Of a DNA stretch of 64,000 nucleotides, positions 24,148-35,829 are shown piece by piece. The translations under genes and the position numbers were made by a program. How positions within the stretch are numbered: position 1 is the stretch's first letter; every line of letters starts with the position of its first letter. Where the stretch lies: NCBI GenBank assembly GCA_019914995.1, contig CM034144.1, positions 6,355,489 to 6,419,488 of the forward strand, written 5' to 3'. Source of the DNA: Acanthochlamys bracteata. Taxonomy: Eukaryota; Streptophyta; Magnoliopsida; Pandanales; Velloziaceae. The notes under the pieces are model-generated. The model was not told where the DNA came from. It was given only the letters and a program-made list of their open reading frames with translations, and made no database searches.

Positions 24148-25558
24148 ATGGCTTCAACAAAAGTTCAGAGAATCATGACCCAACCCATTGTAAGCGCCTT
24201 ATTTCTTCTTGTTTCACAAACCCTAGTCTTTAATTTGTTAATCGCTGGTAATTTTCCCTTCTTTTCTTCTTTTGGCAGAATCTCATCTTCAGGTTCCTTC
24301 AAAGCGTAAGTCTTTAGAAGTTTTTTTGTTTTGGTTTCAATTTTGAAACTTTTTGTTGCAGTGGGTATATGGTTGTTGTGTCTTAATGTTCACAGAAAGC
24401 GCGTATCCAGATTTGGTTGTTTGAGCAGAAGGATTTGAGGATTGAGGGCCGCATCATTGTAAGTTAAAGTATTTAACTTTAGTGGGATTGAGATTGTCTT
24501 TTGTTACTAGTTTCATTAATGATGAACAACTAATGTTTTGCATTTCCGTTGTGGGTGTAGTTCCGTTGTGTACTAGATGCTTATGGTTTAGTTTAGTAAT
24601 CTCTTCTTTGATGAAATATCTCAAGGTCAATTTTCAATGTACAAGTGCGTAATAGTACATGTATACTCACAAATCTTCTAGTTTACTAAAGTAACATCTG
24701 TATACCTGGAGAGTTTACATGCAGTGGCTATGATATAAGTTGATTTGCCTGTATAGTAAGTCTTACCTGGTTCACATTTTAAGTTTCCCTGATTAATTGA
24801 TTAATAAATTTACAAGTACAGTGATATATGACTGGGGCTCTCTGATTTTTATTATCATATTCGCATATTTTTAGCTAAAGAATGGGTGCAATGCTGTAAT
24901 ATTTGTTGAACTTATGGATACTAGCTTCTTCCTTGCACTGATCCTATGATGAGGAAGTTGTTTCCTAGAAGGAACTCCATGAGTATTCATCATAGTTGTT
25001 CAATTTGATGTTTGTATCTATGAATTATACATTTTCAGATATCGGACTGTGATAGCATCAAATTTTTACCGTTGTTGTTACTGATGTTAACTTGTATCTA
25101 TCTTTATTTCTATTAAATGCAGCATCTTGATGAGAACAATTTTTTATCCAACTATTTATGCATCAGGATGTTTCTGTGGAAGCATATGTAGTAGATGATG
25201 CATTGTTGTTCTTCTCGTTATTCTGATCTTATGTCATGTTTTACAGGGTTTTGATGAGTATATGAACTTGGTACTGGATGATGCTGATGAAATCAACATC
25301 AAGAAAAAAACCAGAAAATCACTAGGTTAGTGAATATATTCTTGTGCTTTTTGTTATCTTCTTCTTAGGTAAACTTTTCTTAATGTTTTGTGTCTGATTA
25401 TTCAGGTAGGATTCTTTTGAAGGGAGACAACATAACACTGATGATGAGCACGTAAGTGCACCTGAATGCCTTCTCTCCAGATTCTTTTTTCTTCCCATAC
25501 TATTACTATGATCAAGCTCTAACTTTACATGATGAACTTGATTTTCAGGGGCAAATGA
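24148..25558 (+). CDS. SME1: small nuclear ribonucleoprotein SmE
   Basis: Six exons with canonical splice sites: 24,148-24,189; 24,279-24,305; 24,396-24,458; 25,247-25,325; 25,406-25,451; 25,549-25,558. The product is 88 residues, the normal SmE length. It begins [20 protein letters not shown], continues with [20 protein letters not shown] and DDADEI (Sm1 motif), and ends with [18 protein letters not shown] (Sm2 motif). SmE is one of the seven Sm proteins that form the ring on U1, U2, U4 and U5 snRNAs in the nucleus. Exons as small as 10 and 27 bases are in phase throughout. Nothing appears damaged. Confidence 0.96.
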
Positions 25559-28500
25559 TGCAGTCTGTGTGAGGTTGTGGCAGCAGTAGCAGAACAAGAC
25601 AGTTTATTCTGTATGTGCCTGATGACTGAATGTATTGTAGAAACTCTGGGATTTGTTGAATATTGAATTACTCAATGTATTGAGCGAATTTATGTAAGCA
25701 TATTATGAAAATTGATTGTACTTGGATCCGTTGTAAAGGCAGAATGATCATTCGACGGCAGGAAAATGACTGTTTTATGCTGATTGTTTATGTTGGGTTT
25801 TGCACGAATCTTCATTTCTGAATTCTAGTGGTGCTAGTGTACATGACAAATTGTGTTGGAACATTCTAAGTTTTGTTACATTCCAGCTCCTACATGGTAC
25901 GTATCAATCTGTTCGTCGTTTTAATTTGTTTGGGAAGTGATGCAAATTCATTTGTTTGGTCTTTGTGGAGGCATCAATATGTTCCTTGTTCTGATGTCTA
26001 ACCCAAGCAACCTAGCTACTCGAGCAGTGATTGTTAATGCGTGTAAAATCTCTTACAATAAGCAGCTCTTGAAAACAACACCCATACACAGACATCATTG
26101 GCAAGCATCTGCTCTGTATAAAATCTTTTGGAAAGTTGTTCTATATGCTTCACAAAATAAACAGTTCCACTGCAGTATATAACAGTAAGCACAGTACATT
26201 AACAGCCATGGCAAGTGCTTGAAAATAGTTTGCATTTGCGCATTTAGGGTTACAAATAACTCCACTTTTTCTTTTAAGATTTTGAGTTCCATCACTTTAC
26301 GGTTTGAATTATAATTCTGAATTTTACTTTCCACCGGACTCCACTTCTCGCCGAGCTTCACTTTTGTGAGACTCAACTTCCGCAAAACTCAATTTCATAT
26401 AATTAAAACACACTTAGTCTATATAGAAGATCCTGTAAATGCCTGTACAGGAATTCTTGGAGAAAAAAGAGAAAACTCTTCATTCAATGAACCAGTAACC
26501 AGTCTCGTGTACTAATACATGCGATTCTCAAACAGCAACATATTCCAACAAAAAATGCTCCCAGCTACATGGATATCTACTCTGTCCTTCCAGAAAAAGA
26601 AATTCTAGCATATATAAATCTCAATGGGAGCTATTATCAGTATATATTCATGAGCTTTCTTTTCCGGACGAAAAAAATTTAATTCACGGTTCAAAGGGAA
26701 CTCAAGAAGACGTCATCCAGAAACATGAATGAATACTCAATACTTTTGGAAGAACCATTACAAAGACCACAAGTCAGTATTTACATAGGTAGTACTAATA
26801 TCAGGAAATAATTAATAGTAATAAATTATATGAAAACAGATATGGGATTGCCAAACAAAAAGTAGTAACAGGCTTCATCACACTGCATATATTTAGAGGT
26901 TAAGCATTAAGTAAATGCATATGCGTCCAATTTGATTCTCAAACCAAAAACATATGGAACTTGCAAATAAGCCCCACAAATCACAGAGATAACATATGCA
27001 TGCCTCAAAATACTGAGGCTTCACAAAATGAGCGCCTTCCCGGACAGATTACTGTAGACCATGACTGCTGTATATACACCAACACAGCAGAGAACCTTCA
27101 TCTCAATGTTTTCGCAGAGTGAAGACACAATTCCAAATGAACATAGAGGAGATTTAAAGAACCTATAACATATAGAAGATTAAAAGGAAACTAGGAAAAG
27201 GGACACAAAATTCAAATCTTGTAGGGTGTAAGATATCATTATTTGCCTTGCGCTAAAGTTAATAACGGAACTAGTTGGATGCAAACAATCTCGACTTAAC
27301 TAGAAACTGCTCCCTTCCTAAGGTAGTAAGATACAAGGACACCCAATGATGCAGACTGTGGTCATTCCAGAACCCTAAGTTCCTTGATAAACAAAAATAA
27401 AGGAAAGGAGGGGAAGATACACGTTTACACACCTACCATCTCTTATGCATGGTGAGACATAAAAAAGATAAGACATAGGCTCGGTAAACTAAGGACTGAC
27501 CTAAATGATGTCGACATAGAGTCAGAATGTTCAAGGTAGCAACAAGATGTAAAATCTGATATTCTGCAAATTCACCTGCTCTAGAGTCTTTGGCTAAGGT
27601 AAGGATAAAGGTGATGAGAACCGTGGCGAGCAGAAAGATATCTTCAAAACCAGTTTGATATTAGTAGTTGCAATATGGCTTCAGTATGCATCTCATATAT
27701 ATAAGATACGTTTAAGCTTGCATACTAAAATATGATAAAGAGATCCGTAAAAGAATCCAAATCATCAAAATAGTGCAAAAAGAATCTACTTTAGATATCC
27801 GTATTTGCTCTTTGTCAAGATGAATTTCTGATGTCAACCAAAAGTAACCGCCTTAAAAGGGTTGAAAGTGAACTCCTATTTAGCTGCCACAGAACTGACA
27901 TTCACTTAAGAAACTTTAATCATAACTGGAAATGAGCTCCATAACGAGTTCTTTTTTTTTATAAATTTTACATTTTATTATAATGGGCAAACTTCAACAT
28001 TTTGAATTAGCTTACACATCATTGGTATTGATGTGGCTAAATTTAAACTTTATTGTGTAAGTACGTCTATCAACACAGATCCAGCAATCCCAACAAAACA
28101 GAATCACGACATAATAGCACTGCTGCACTGCATACATTTAACTACAAACTAGAACTCAACTGCATGATGAACCAAGCTAAACTGTAAACTTTATTCCAGT
28201 ATGAAACAGTCTAGCTCGAATGCCGTTCTTTACATATAAAAATAGATAAACGCAATTATCAAAAAAATAAACAGGGACATGTTTCCTCTTACGATACATA
28301 GACCATCATCAATTTCATTATCAAATAACATCTATCTACTGTAAAAGCAAAGCTCGCCACCCAAACTCCAGTGGCCTCTACTACTAATATTAACAAAACC
28401 AAATGCATAATTGCCTCTCTAATGTTGTTCTCATCATATGAAAATCATATGGCACTTTACCATTTCAGTGTTACAAAAAATCAATTTTCTAACTTATTAT

Positions 28501-28648
28501 CAAAGCTCTTCTCTAGTCAAAATTCAAGGCCAAGATTACAACAACAAATAGCCTCTTCAGGATCCAATAAATGACATAATACCAATCACTAACAGGACTT
28601 CAACAAAATGCAAAAACATGCAATTTCTATAAGAGAACACTGTTTAAG
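25559..28648. other. SmE 3' region and intergenic DNA up to CcmE
   Basis: About 25,559-25,760 is the likely SmE 3' untranslated region. About 26,270-26,410 resembles the end of a Tourist-like MITE (series of ACTCAACTTC/AACTCCACTT units ending in TTAAAACACACTTAGT). About 26,450-28,640 is unusually free of AT-rich repeats and may include 3' sequence of the CcmE transcript, but I see no conserved reading frame in it. Confidence 0.5.
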
Positions 28649-29428
28649 TTAACCTGACGTAGCATGACCTTCCGCCTCCAACTTCTTCTTATTCTGCTCG
28701 ATGGCAGCCGCAACTTCCTGAGGCATATACTTCTCATCATGCTTTGCTAAAACCTCTGTAGCCCTAAAATAGCACCCAGTGCTCCTCGCCTTCTCTGAAA
28801 CCGCATTCCCATTCCCCTTCTCCTTATCGCCATCAATCGGTCTAACAAACCCTTCCACAACAACAGAGTGCCCTTCTCTAAACAAATCCGGTAACGATCC
28901 TTCATACTTGACCAAAATATCCGTAATCAAATCGGTAACCACAAATTCAATCCCGGCAGACGAGGGCGAATTTACAACACTTCCTTCGAGCACCAATCCA
29001 CCGAGCCTGAACTTCGATTTCGAAGGATCGGCGACGAACTTCGCGAGCGCGTCGGTGGGAGTTATGTAGAAGACAAGCTGGTCTTGGAATGTTGAGAGAA
29101 CAATTGTAACGAACCCAGCGATGCAAGCGAATGTTAGTGCGTAAGTCCAAAGCCGGCGTGTCTGAAGCTGCCGCGCACGTGCACCGATGTCCACACGTGT
29201 TGGATTTCGCCGGGATGTTGTTGCCAGGTACCGGACGGTGATTGGTTGAAGAGAAGGAGGAGGTTTGTAGGTGGTGGATCCTTGCCGCGAGAAGAAGAAG
29301 GGAGAGATGACGTGGCGAGTTGCGATTGGCGAAGGTGATGAGGAACTGGAGACGTGTCGTGATATGATTGGTTCGTGGAGAGAAGGGAGAAGCAAACGGA
29401 GACGGGAGGAGAGGATTCGGGAAGACAT
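28649..29428 (-). CDS. CCME: cytochrome c maturation protein CcmE, mitochondrial haem chaperone
   Basis: A 259-residue single-exon protein. Residues 1-80 are Ser/Arg-rich with few acids, a typical mitochondrial presequence. A basic stretch (QTRRLW) is followed by one membrane helix (about 94-113). The periplasm-like OB-fold domain contains RLGGLVLEGS (141-150), DILVKYEGSLPDLFREG (171-187) and VVVEGF. The haem-binding motif LAKHDEKYMP is complete, with the covalent haem ligand His230. CcmE takes haem from CcmC and passes it to the CcmF/CcmH ligation machinery for cytochromes c and c1. A charged tail (EQNKKKLEAEG) follows. Length and architecture match plant CCME. The first Met was chosen because the presequence is continuous from it. 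Confidence 0.95.
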   Translation of the reverse strand: MSSRILSSRLRLLLPSLHEPIISRHVSSSSSPSPIATRHVISPFFFSRQGSTTYKPPPSLQPITVRYLATTSRRNPTRVDIGARARQLQTRRLWTYALTFACIAGFVTIVLSTFQDQLVFYITPTDALAKFVADPSKSKFRLGGLVLEGSVVNSPSSAGIEFVVTDLITDILVKYEGSLPDLFREGHSVVVEGFVRPIDGDKEKGNGNAVSEKARSTGCYFRATEVLAKHDEKYMPQEVAAAIEQNKKKLEAEGHATSG

Positions 29429-30421
29429 TGATGGTTTTTAGTTTTTTTTTGTTCGAATTGAAATTTAACCAAAAACACTATTTGAAGAATTGAAATTAGA
29501 AGAAGAAGAAGAATAACAAAGGAGGAGATGGCTTGGTCTGCAAGGAAGAAGAAAGCAGAAGAAGAACGCCGGTGAGTCAAGAGCGCAGAGAGAAACCGAA
29601 GGCTTTCTCCAACATTGTTAAACAAAACAAGGCCCATAGCATTATTAGTGTTTATTGGACTTCTCTTTTCGTCGGTAGATGGGCCTTTATATATTAATCG
29701 ATTGAAAAGAATGTTTTTAGAAAATATTTTTAAAACGGATAATATTTTTATTTTATTTTAAACATATTCTTATTTAAAAAAATAGTAATAAAATTTTAAT
29801 AAAATTTTTATATTTTTAAAATTAATAAATTTTATAAAATATTGTATAAAATTTATTAAGAAATATAAACTTAAAAAAATAAAAATACTTTAAATTTTCT
29901 ACAGAATTTATTTTAATTTAAAATATAAAATTGTTTGCTATAAAAAATTTTTATATATACTTTTTGTTTACTTTTTGGTAAAAACTAGGCTTCATGTTTT
30001 TTTGGGGGCTCGGCCAAAACAAAGTTTTTCATTTGGATTTGGAGTCCATGAACAAGTTAAACAACAATGTGAATTATTTTAATCAATTAAAAAATAAACC
30101 AATACTATGCGTTCTATTATTTATGTTACTAGAGTAGAATATAATGGAATATATAAAATAAATCAAAACGTCACAGTGATATATATATATATATATATAT
30201 ATATAGATAATATTGTGTATAATCGTATAAATTATATGAAAGAAGACTGATTGACATGAGCTTTGGCATGTGAGAGGTTATAGGCTTAGAGCATGAAACC
30301 AATAATAAAATTAACCACATATAATTTTTTTTTTATATAATTAGATTTTTAAATTAAATTTAATAATTATAATTAAAATGTAATACCAAATAATTCCTTA
30401 ATGATCCTTTGGGATTAAGTG
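29429..30421. other. CcmE upstream region and AT-rich repeat
   Basis: The CcmE leader and promoter lie in about 29,429-29,660. An AT-rich MITE-like copy occupies about 29,705-29,960. A pure (AT)13 microsatellite is at 30,179-30,204. No other gene was recognised. Confidence 0.5.
30179..30204. repeat. (AT)13 microsatellite
   Basis: Uninterrupted alternating A and T. Confidence 0.9.
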
Positions 30422-31283
30422 TAAGGAGTGATAATATATGCTCCGATCCGAAAATGCGATTCAAAATTGACCCATTTAATTAAAGTTAGGGTTAGAAAAT
30501 TTGATACGTATAAATATATAAATTGGATTAGGGTTGAACAAATTTGATCCGATTATTAAACGGGTCAATCCGGATTAACCCGAAATTGATTCACCAATCC
30601 AAATTATCATATTTTGAAAAAACAATATTTGATTTTACTTTCCGTATATTAAAATATTGGCAATAAAAATAATCGATAATAGTAATTTATAAATTATTAA
30701 ATTATATGATATTTATAATTAATCGTTATTTTCATATTTTAGTAAAATAGTGTAAGATGAGAATTATAATATTATCGAAAGTATTACTATGTAGGTATTT
30801 CTATAATAACAAATTTGAATTTCGTATAAAAATTTTTAACAAAAGTTTGTTAGACAGCTATATTTATCAAAAGTTTTATCAAAATTATTATTATATATTT
30901 ATAATCATAAAATTTCAGCTGTCACTACATATTTTTAAAAAATAAAAATAAAATTTTTTTTTGGATATTTTAAATATCGATGAAGATACCAAATAATGCA
31001 CATTTGACGGACATTTATAATATTTCGTCACTAATAATATCGTGCACTTTCATTACAACTGATTTTATAATTTAGCTAAATTTTAAAAATATAAAATTAA
31101 AAATTAATAAATTTAATTATTAAAAAAGCGATCTAAATTTGACCCGATTATTAATAAAATGAATTAGAATTAGATAATTTTAATCTATATAAATTTATAA
31201 ATTAAGTTAGAATTGAACGAAGTTGATCCGATTATTAAATAAATCGATCCAAAACCGATCAACGAAATCAAATTGCACCCCTA
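30422..31283 (-). mobile_element. non-autonomous hAT-type DNA transposon, copy 2
   Basis: About 862 bp, the same element as at 13,098-13,953 but in reverse orientation. It starts TAAGGAGTGATAATATATG and ends GCACCCCTA. The internal landmarks (ATCGATGAAGA, TCGTGCACTTT) recur inverted in copy 1. Flanking 8-mers ATTAAGTG and ATTAATTA agree at 6 of 8 positions, consistent with an eroded target duplication. No transposase frame is present. Confidence 0.75.
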
Positions 31284-31703
31284 ATTAATTACGCGTTCTA
31301 TCCACAGACCTTAGAACGTAAGCTACCGACCTTCAAATTAAAATTAAAAATAAAAAGCTATTAAGCTCTTTGCTATTTATGATTTTTTACTTACCTAAAG
31401 CGACTGAAAAATAAAACTTTAAATATTAACTTTTGAAAAAATAAATAATTGCACAGTAATTTATAAAATTAAATTTATAATTTAAATATAAGATCAGAGA
31501 AAGTTACTTTTGGTGTTATTCTATGATAAGTAAATAAATTCTTAATTAATGGCAATGCGAGAAAATACTCATGGGCCAAATGAATTCTTCAACCCTACTC
31601 TAATCAATCTCAGATTTGGATAAGGAGCAACAAAATTTTCCTTCACTTAAAAGCCACTTGAATCACTACCGATCAAAACCTTTTCAAACATTATTGTCCA
31701 TCA
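31284..31703. other. promoter region of the thylakoid lumen protein gene
   Basis: No coding content. It lies directly upstream of the 31,704 start and presumably holds the light-regulated promoter, but I could not assign individual elements with confidence. Confidence 0.4.
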
Positions 31704-33186
31704 ATGGCAACTACAATCTTCACCCCTACCGCATTCTTCACCACCACTAACACAACTTCATCGTTACCAACATCATCTTCATCTCCACAACTTCCAAAAA
31801 CTTCACTGAAACTTCAAGCTCAACAGCAGCTGCAGATACCCAACAACAAGCCCGTAACAATTTCCTTCACGGCTGCGGCAGCAGCTGCAGTGCTTCTGCT
31901 CTCTTCTACTCCATCTCTTGCCTCTGCAGCCGATGCAGACCAGAAAGGTTTCTATACCTATTATGGAACAGCTGCTAGTGCTGCCAACTATGGCGGGTAC
32001 GGTGGTAACGCCGACAAGAAGGCTACTGCAGAGTACACCTATGAAGGTATATATCTATACACACAAGCTAAGCTAGCTACTCTGCATAAGAGTCCGGTAA
32101 TGATCAACTATGTAGGGCGCAACTTCTTGCTCATGTGTGGCATTCTTTACCGATAAGAATTTGAAGTACTATTTGGAACTCGTATCAATACTTAAGAGCT
32201 TGTGTCAGTTTGGCCGGAACTCATTTTTCCTGCAAAAATGTGATTTTAAGACTCAGCTTTCCAATATAATCAAATACAAAAATTCACTTAATCACTTCAA
32301 CTATGATCAAATACAAAAACTTATACTTTTTGAACCCACTTTTTCAAAATCCAATTTCTATAAACTCACTTGGCTACACAACTGATACACATCCTATGTT
32401 TTGGACTGACATTTCTACCATGAAACTGTTTAGAAAGCGTTTCGCATTACGTTCTCCAAAAATTCTTTTCCAACTTTTTATTTACATCTTTAATAAATTT
32501 TTATAATATTTTACAGAATTTATATAAAAATTTTAAAAATATAAACTAATCTATTATTACTTATTTTTATTATTATTTTAGATAAAAAAAGTAAAGCTCG
32601 TTTACTGAAATAAAACAAATATATCATTCGTTCCGGAAAGCACTTTTCAAAGTCATTCCCAAACACCACTCACACTATTTGGGACCTGAATCAATAGCTA
32701 TAGAACTATTTACTTGTTAAATGTATTGATTGCGGGGGCATGTAATGCACCAACACAGTGCCGGAAGGATGGAAAGAAAGGCTGGTATCGAAGGTGGAGA
32801 AAGGGACCAATGGCACTGACAGTGAGTTCTACAACCCAAAGAAAAAGTCCGAAAAGGAGTACCTCACTTTCCTCTCAGGAATCAGGGCACTTGCTCCTCG
32901 CGATGCTGTGCTGAACAACCTAGCCCTGTCGGATGTTAATTTACAAGACCAGATAGCCAGTGCCGACCAGGTGAAGTCTGAAGAGAAGAAGGACGATAAT
33001 GGGCAATTGTATTACGCATACGAGATTGATGGCGCAGGTTCGCACAGCTTGATATCGGTAACTTGTGCGAGGAACAAGCTTTATGCACACTTTGTCAGTG
33101 CCCCGAATCCTGAATGGCAAAGAGATGAAGACATTCTTACAAGGTTGCACAATTCATTCCAGACAGTTGATCCGGTGAAGTCTTGA
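31704..33186 (+). CDS. thylakoid lumenal 19 kDa protein (PsbP-like family)
   Basis: Two exons, 31,704-32,046 and 32,759-33,186 (GAAG/GTATA ... CACAG/TGCCG), encode 256 residues. Residues 1-45 are Ser/Thr-rich, a chloroplast transit peptide. A second hydrophobic signal (about 54-75, ending SLASA) directs the protein to the thylakoid lumen, with predicted cleavage before ADADQKG. The mature part begins FYTYYGTAASAANYGGYGGN, followed by a PsbP/Mog1-type fold segment (VPEGWKERLVSKVEKGTNGT, SEFYNPKKKSEKEYLTFLSG, YEIDGAGSHSLISVTCARNK). This matches my memory of the Arabidopsis lumenal 19 kDa protein (TL19, At3g63540). Its exact role in the lumen is unsettled. The start is the first Met of the transit peptide. 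The 712-bp intron contains repeat DNA. Confidence 0.93.
32415..32675. repeat. AT-rich MITE-like insert in the lumen protein intron
   Basis: AT-rich block starting near GAAAGCGTTTCGCATTACG and ending near GTCATTCCCAAACACC, an imperfect inverted end pair, with the family's AAATTTTTATAATATTTTAC core. It lies wholly inside the intron. Confidence 0.5.
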
Positions 33187-33831
33187 GCTTTCCTGCTTTA
33201 ATTTCTCTAAAAGAGTTCATCTATTTTTCATACCGGGAAATTTTTACCTCAATGTTTGGGAGCATAATCTGCTCCAGAGAATAACAGGTTTCCCCTCTGG
33301 AAATGAATATGCTGTGATGTATTGCTTTGTCTTGTGAACTCCTGAACCTGTTATTGCTCCTTCAAAGCGATGGTCTTTCTCCAAGGTTGATTCATTGAAC
33401 TCCGGAAATTTTAATCTGGACGAACAAAAAGAAATATAATGATTAGATAAAAAGATGCAGCACAACTAAAATACCTGCTTTTAATTCACAGAATGCACAG
33501 TTGAGAAAGTCACATGGGGCAAATTTCACAGAGCTAGATAGTAGAACGGGTAGACTGAAACCGTAGCAACATGTCCAGGTGATAATTGGTAGCAAAATCC
33601 TACATAAATTGGCAGCTACTTTACCAACAAGTATTCCCTCTATATTACAGTACTCAAATTTTTATGTACATAAATGACAGCAGATAAAAGAGGCTACTTA
33701 AGTTGCTAACATGTAGTTGCATACACACCCAAACAGCAAAATTGAAGATGTAACAGCACAGCAAATGCATTCGGGAAGACTATATAGATAAGCTCATTTT
33801 TGTAAGACGATGACCATAAACTTAAGTTACT
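33187..33831. other. 3' region of the lumen protein gene
   Basis: Probable 3' untranslated region up to about 33,450, then unremarkable sequence. No gene was recognised. Confidence 0.45.
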
Positions 33832-35816
33832 TGCTGGAATAATATACAGTAGCACTAAGCTCTGCATCATCCTGACAGACTTCCATCAACTTGAAATAAA
33901 ATTTGAACTGCAACATCCTACGTGCCATCCAGTCCTCGATGTGCTCAAATTTTTGAACGGGCTTCTTAACGTGTGGCACGAGAAGAGGCAATACTTGACA
34001 TGCTGATTAATCGCAAAAGCTATCGATCATAGAGTTCCATCTGAAGGCGTTTTACAGTATTTAGCCATAGGGATACATTCCGTCCATCAACAGTTAGCCA
34101 GTCAATGGCTGTTCTGGCCCGTTGTTCCCACCATTAGTCAACATGTAGAATCACAATCACAACATTGTAGGTAAACCTTCTCACTTGTAAGCAAAGACTG
34201 CCAAAATGTTGGCGGTAAATCTTCTGAAGCTGTTAAGATAAAGTTTATTGCGAAACCAAAACATATAAAATTGTTCTCTAATGACATGATTACCAAGTGA
34301 TTTGCAGTAAACTTCCTTTCTTTTTTTTTCTGAAATGCTAAATAATGAACTGCAAATAATATCTAAGGAAAAGTAGAAATTTAAAGGGTGCTTACAAACC
34401 CTTTAACACGCCGGCAATCCTCCTAACACTTTTGTGCATCATTAACTGCACCCCTAAGCTCAGGCAACCATTTATCCATGACTTCCTTTTATCGTTTGGC
34501 AGCTTCATCCAAACAGCAATTGCCACACTGTGGAAGTCAAAAGTTGAAAAGCACATCTTGGTTTCTCTTTAGCTACAAACACGAGCAGCAAATACCTTAT
34601 CTGAAAATCTGAAAACAGTGTAGGCATCCCATTGAGAAAAATCACGCATATAAATTAACATGATGATCTGGTTTTAGATAGGAAGTAACTCCTTTATGGA
34701 CTTCTAAAACTCCTCTAGATTGGCAAAATAGATGAGGCTCAAGTTGATGATCTCTAGTTAATCTTGCTAACAACATGGATAACATATGGGCTCTATTTTA
34801 CCGTCTTCCTATCCAAAAGCAATCCTTGAGTGACTTTTTTTCAGCCTAGGTTCACCTTTATAAAGAATTGATAGTTGCACAGAGCCTAAACGTTCCAATC
34901 ACTTCTCTCCAACTAACTTCATTAGTCCATTCTTACTTCTTCTGGCCTCTTCAGTTGCCCCATTACGCATTCCACAATAACATCTATAATTTCCATAAAA
35001 CTTGTCTGCTACTTCATTGCCTCTATCCCATCCTCTACCCTTGAACAATCACCCATCAAAATGACTCTGCTTCAGCTGTTCCAACACCATTGACATCTGA
35101 AGCAATCCTATGTAATGCCTGTCTTGCTATTGTCTCATTTCATAATGCAACTTTTTCTGCACTAGCTCCATGATAAACGTAATAGTAGTTGATCTTACAC
35201 ACACACACACACACACAAAAACACAGTATGCAAACACTTTGAGCTACCTGGTCATGCACATACAAACTACAGGTCTGATTGCAGAAGAAATGTTATGCAG
35301 TCACAAGAATATCCTAAAGCACGGTAGTCATATTGTTAACTCTAACAATAATTTAGTACTTCAACTATTGTAGCAATAACAATTATAACAATTACAACAA
35401 GGTCTGCTGAGTATCAAATTGCGCATTGGAACAATCACAACAAAAATAACAGCAAAATAAAGTTAGAAGAGAAATGGAATTAGCACTATGATGACAACAA
35501 CAACAGCAGCATCAAATGACGCAAATATCAAACACAACGAGAGAAACAAGAGCTCAACTTATAACAACAGAACGACAGTATCAGCATACAGATAGAATAA
35601 CAGAAACAAAGCCAGTTAGAGCTAAAATTAAAAAATATTTAACCATCATGTTCCGGTGAGCAGTATCAACATTACGATCAGATAGGAGCCATGTTACCTC
35701 GGAAAAATTTACGGAACTGCTCCGGTGTAGGTAGTTGAACTGGGCACGCCATTTCCTTCTGTAACCATTCCATCATCGCCAGTGCCCCCGCCAACTCCTC
35801 CACCACTCACCTGCAT
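33832..35816 (-). pseudogene. decayed augmin subunit 5 (AUG5/HAUS5) gene copy
   Basis: Minus-strand pieces in the gene's natural order. At 35,681-35,816: an ATG, then, one frame over, MMEWLQKEM and QLPTPEQFRKFFRGNMAPI, the AUG5 N-terminus. At about 34,396-34,545: CLDEAAKR, KEVMDKWLPELRGAVNDAQK and EDCRRVKG, with stops replacing residues and a kept GTAAG donor. At about 34,022-34,145: WWEQRARTAIDWLTVDGRNV and WLNTVKRLQMELYD. At 33,832-33,985: VPHVKKPVQKFEHIEDWMAR, then QFKFYFKLMEVCQDDAELSA and TVYYSSK with its stop. The WLPELR..V.DAQ and WWEQPA.T.VDW.TVDG blocks are those I recall from plant AUG5, which recruits gamma-tubulin complexes to microtubules. Stops, a frame change and loss of most of the roughly 800-residue body make it non-functional. 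Retained intron borders suggest a genomic duplicate, not a processed copy. Confidence 0.85.
35197..35216. repeat. (AC)10 microsatellite
   Basis: Alternating A and C inside the gap between AUG5-like pieces. Confidence 0.85.
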
Positions 35817-35829
35817 TGCTCTGTGAATC

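Noticed and set aside
29134-29637. A 167-codon minus-strand frame overlapping the start of CcmE
   Set aside because: It overlaps the CcmE presequence in another frame and has no recognisable content; CcmE is a clear family match.
30757-30945. A 62-codon Lys/Tyr/Ile-rich frame
   Set aside because: It lies inside the hAT-type element and reflects AT-rich composition; the sister copy does not keep it.
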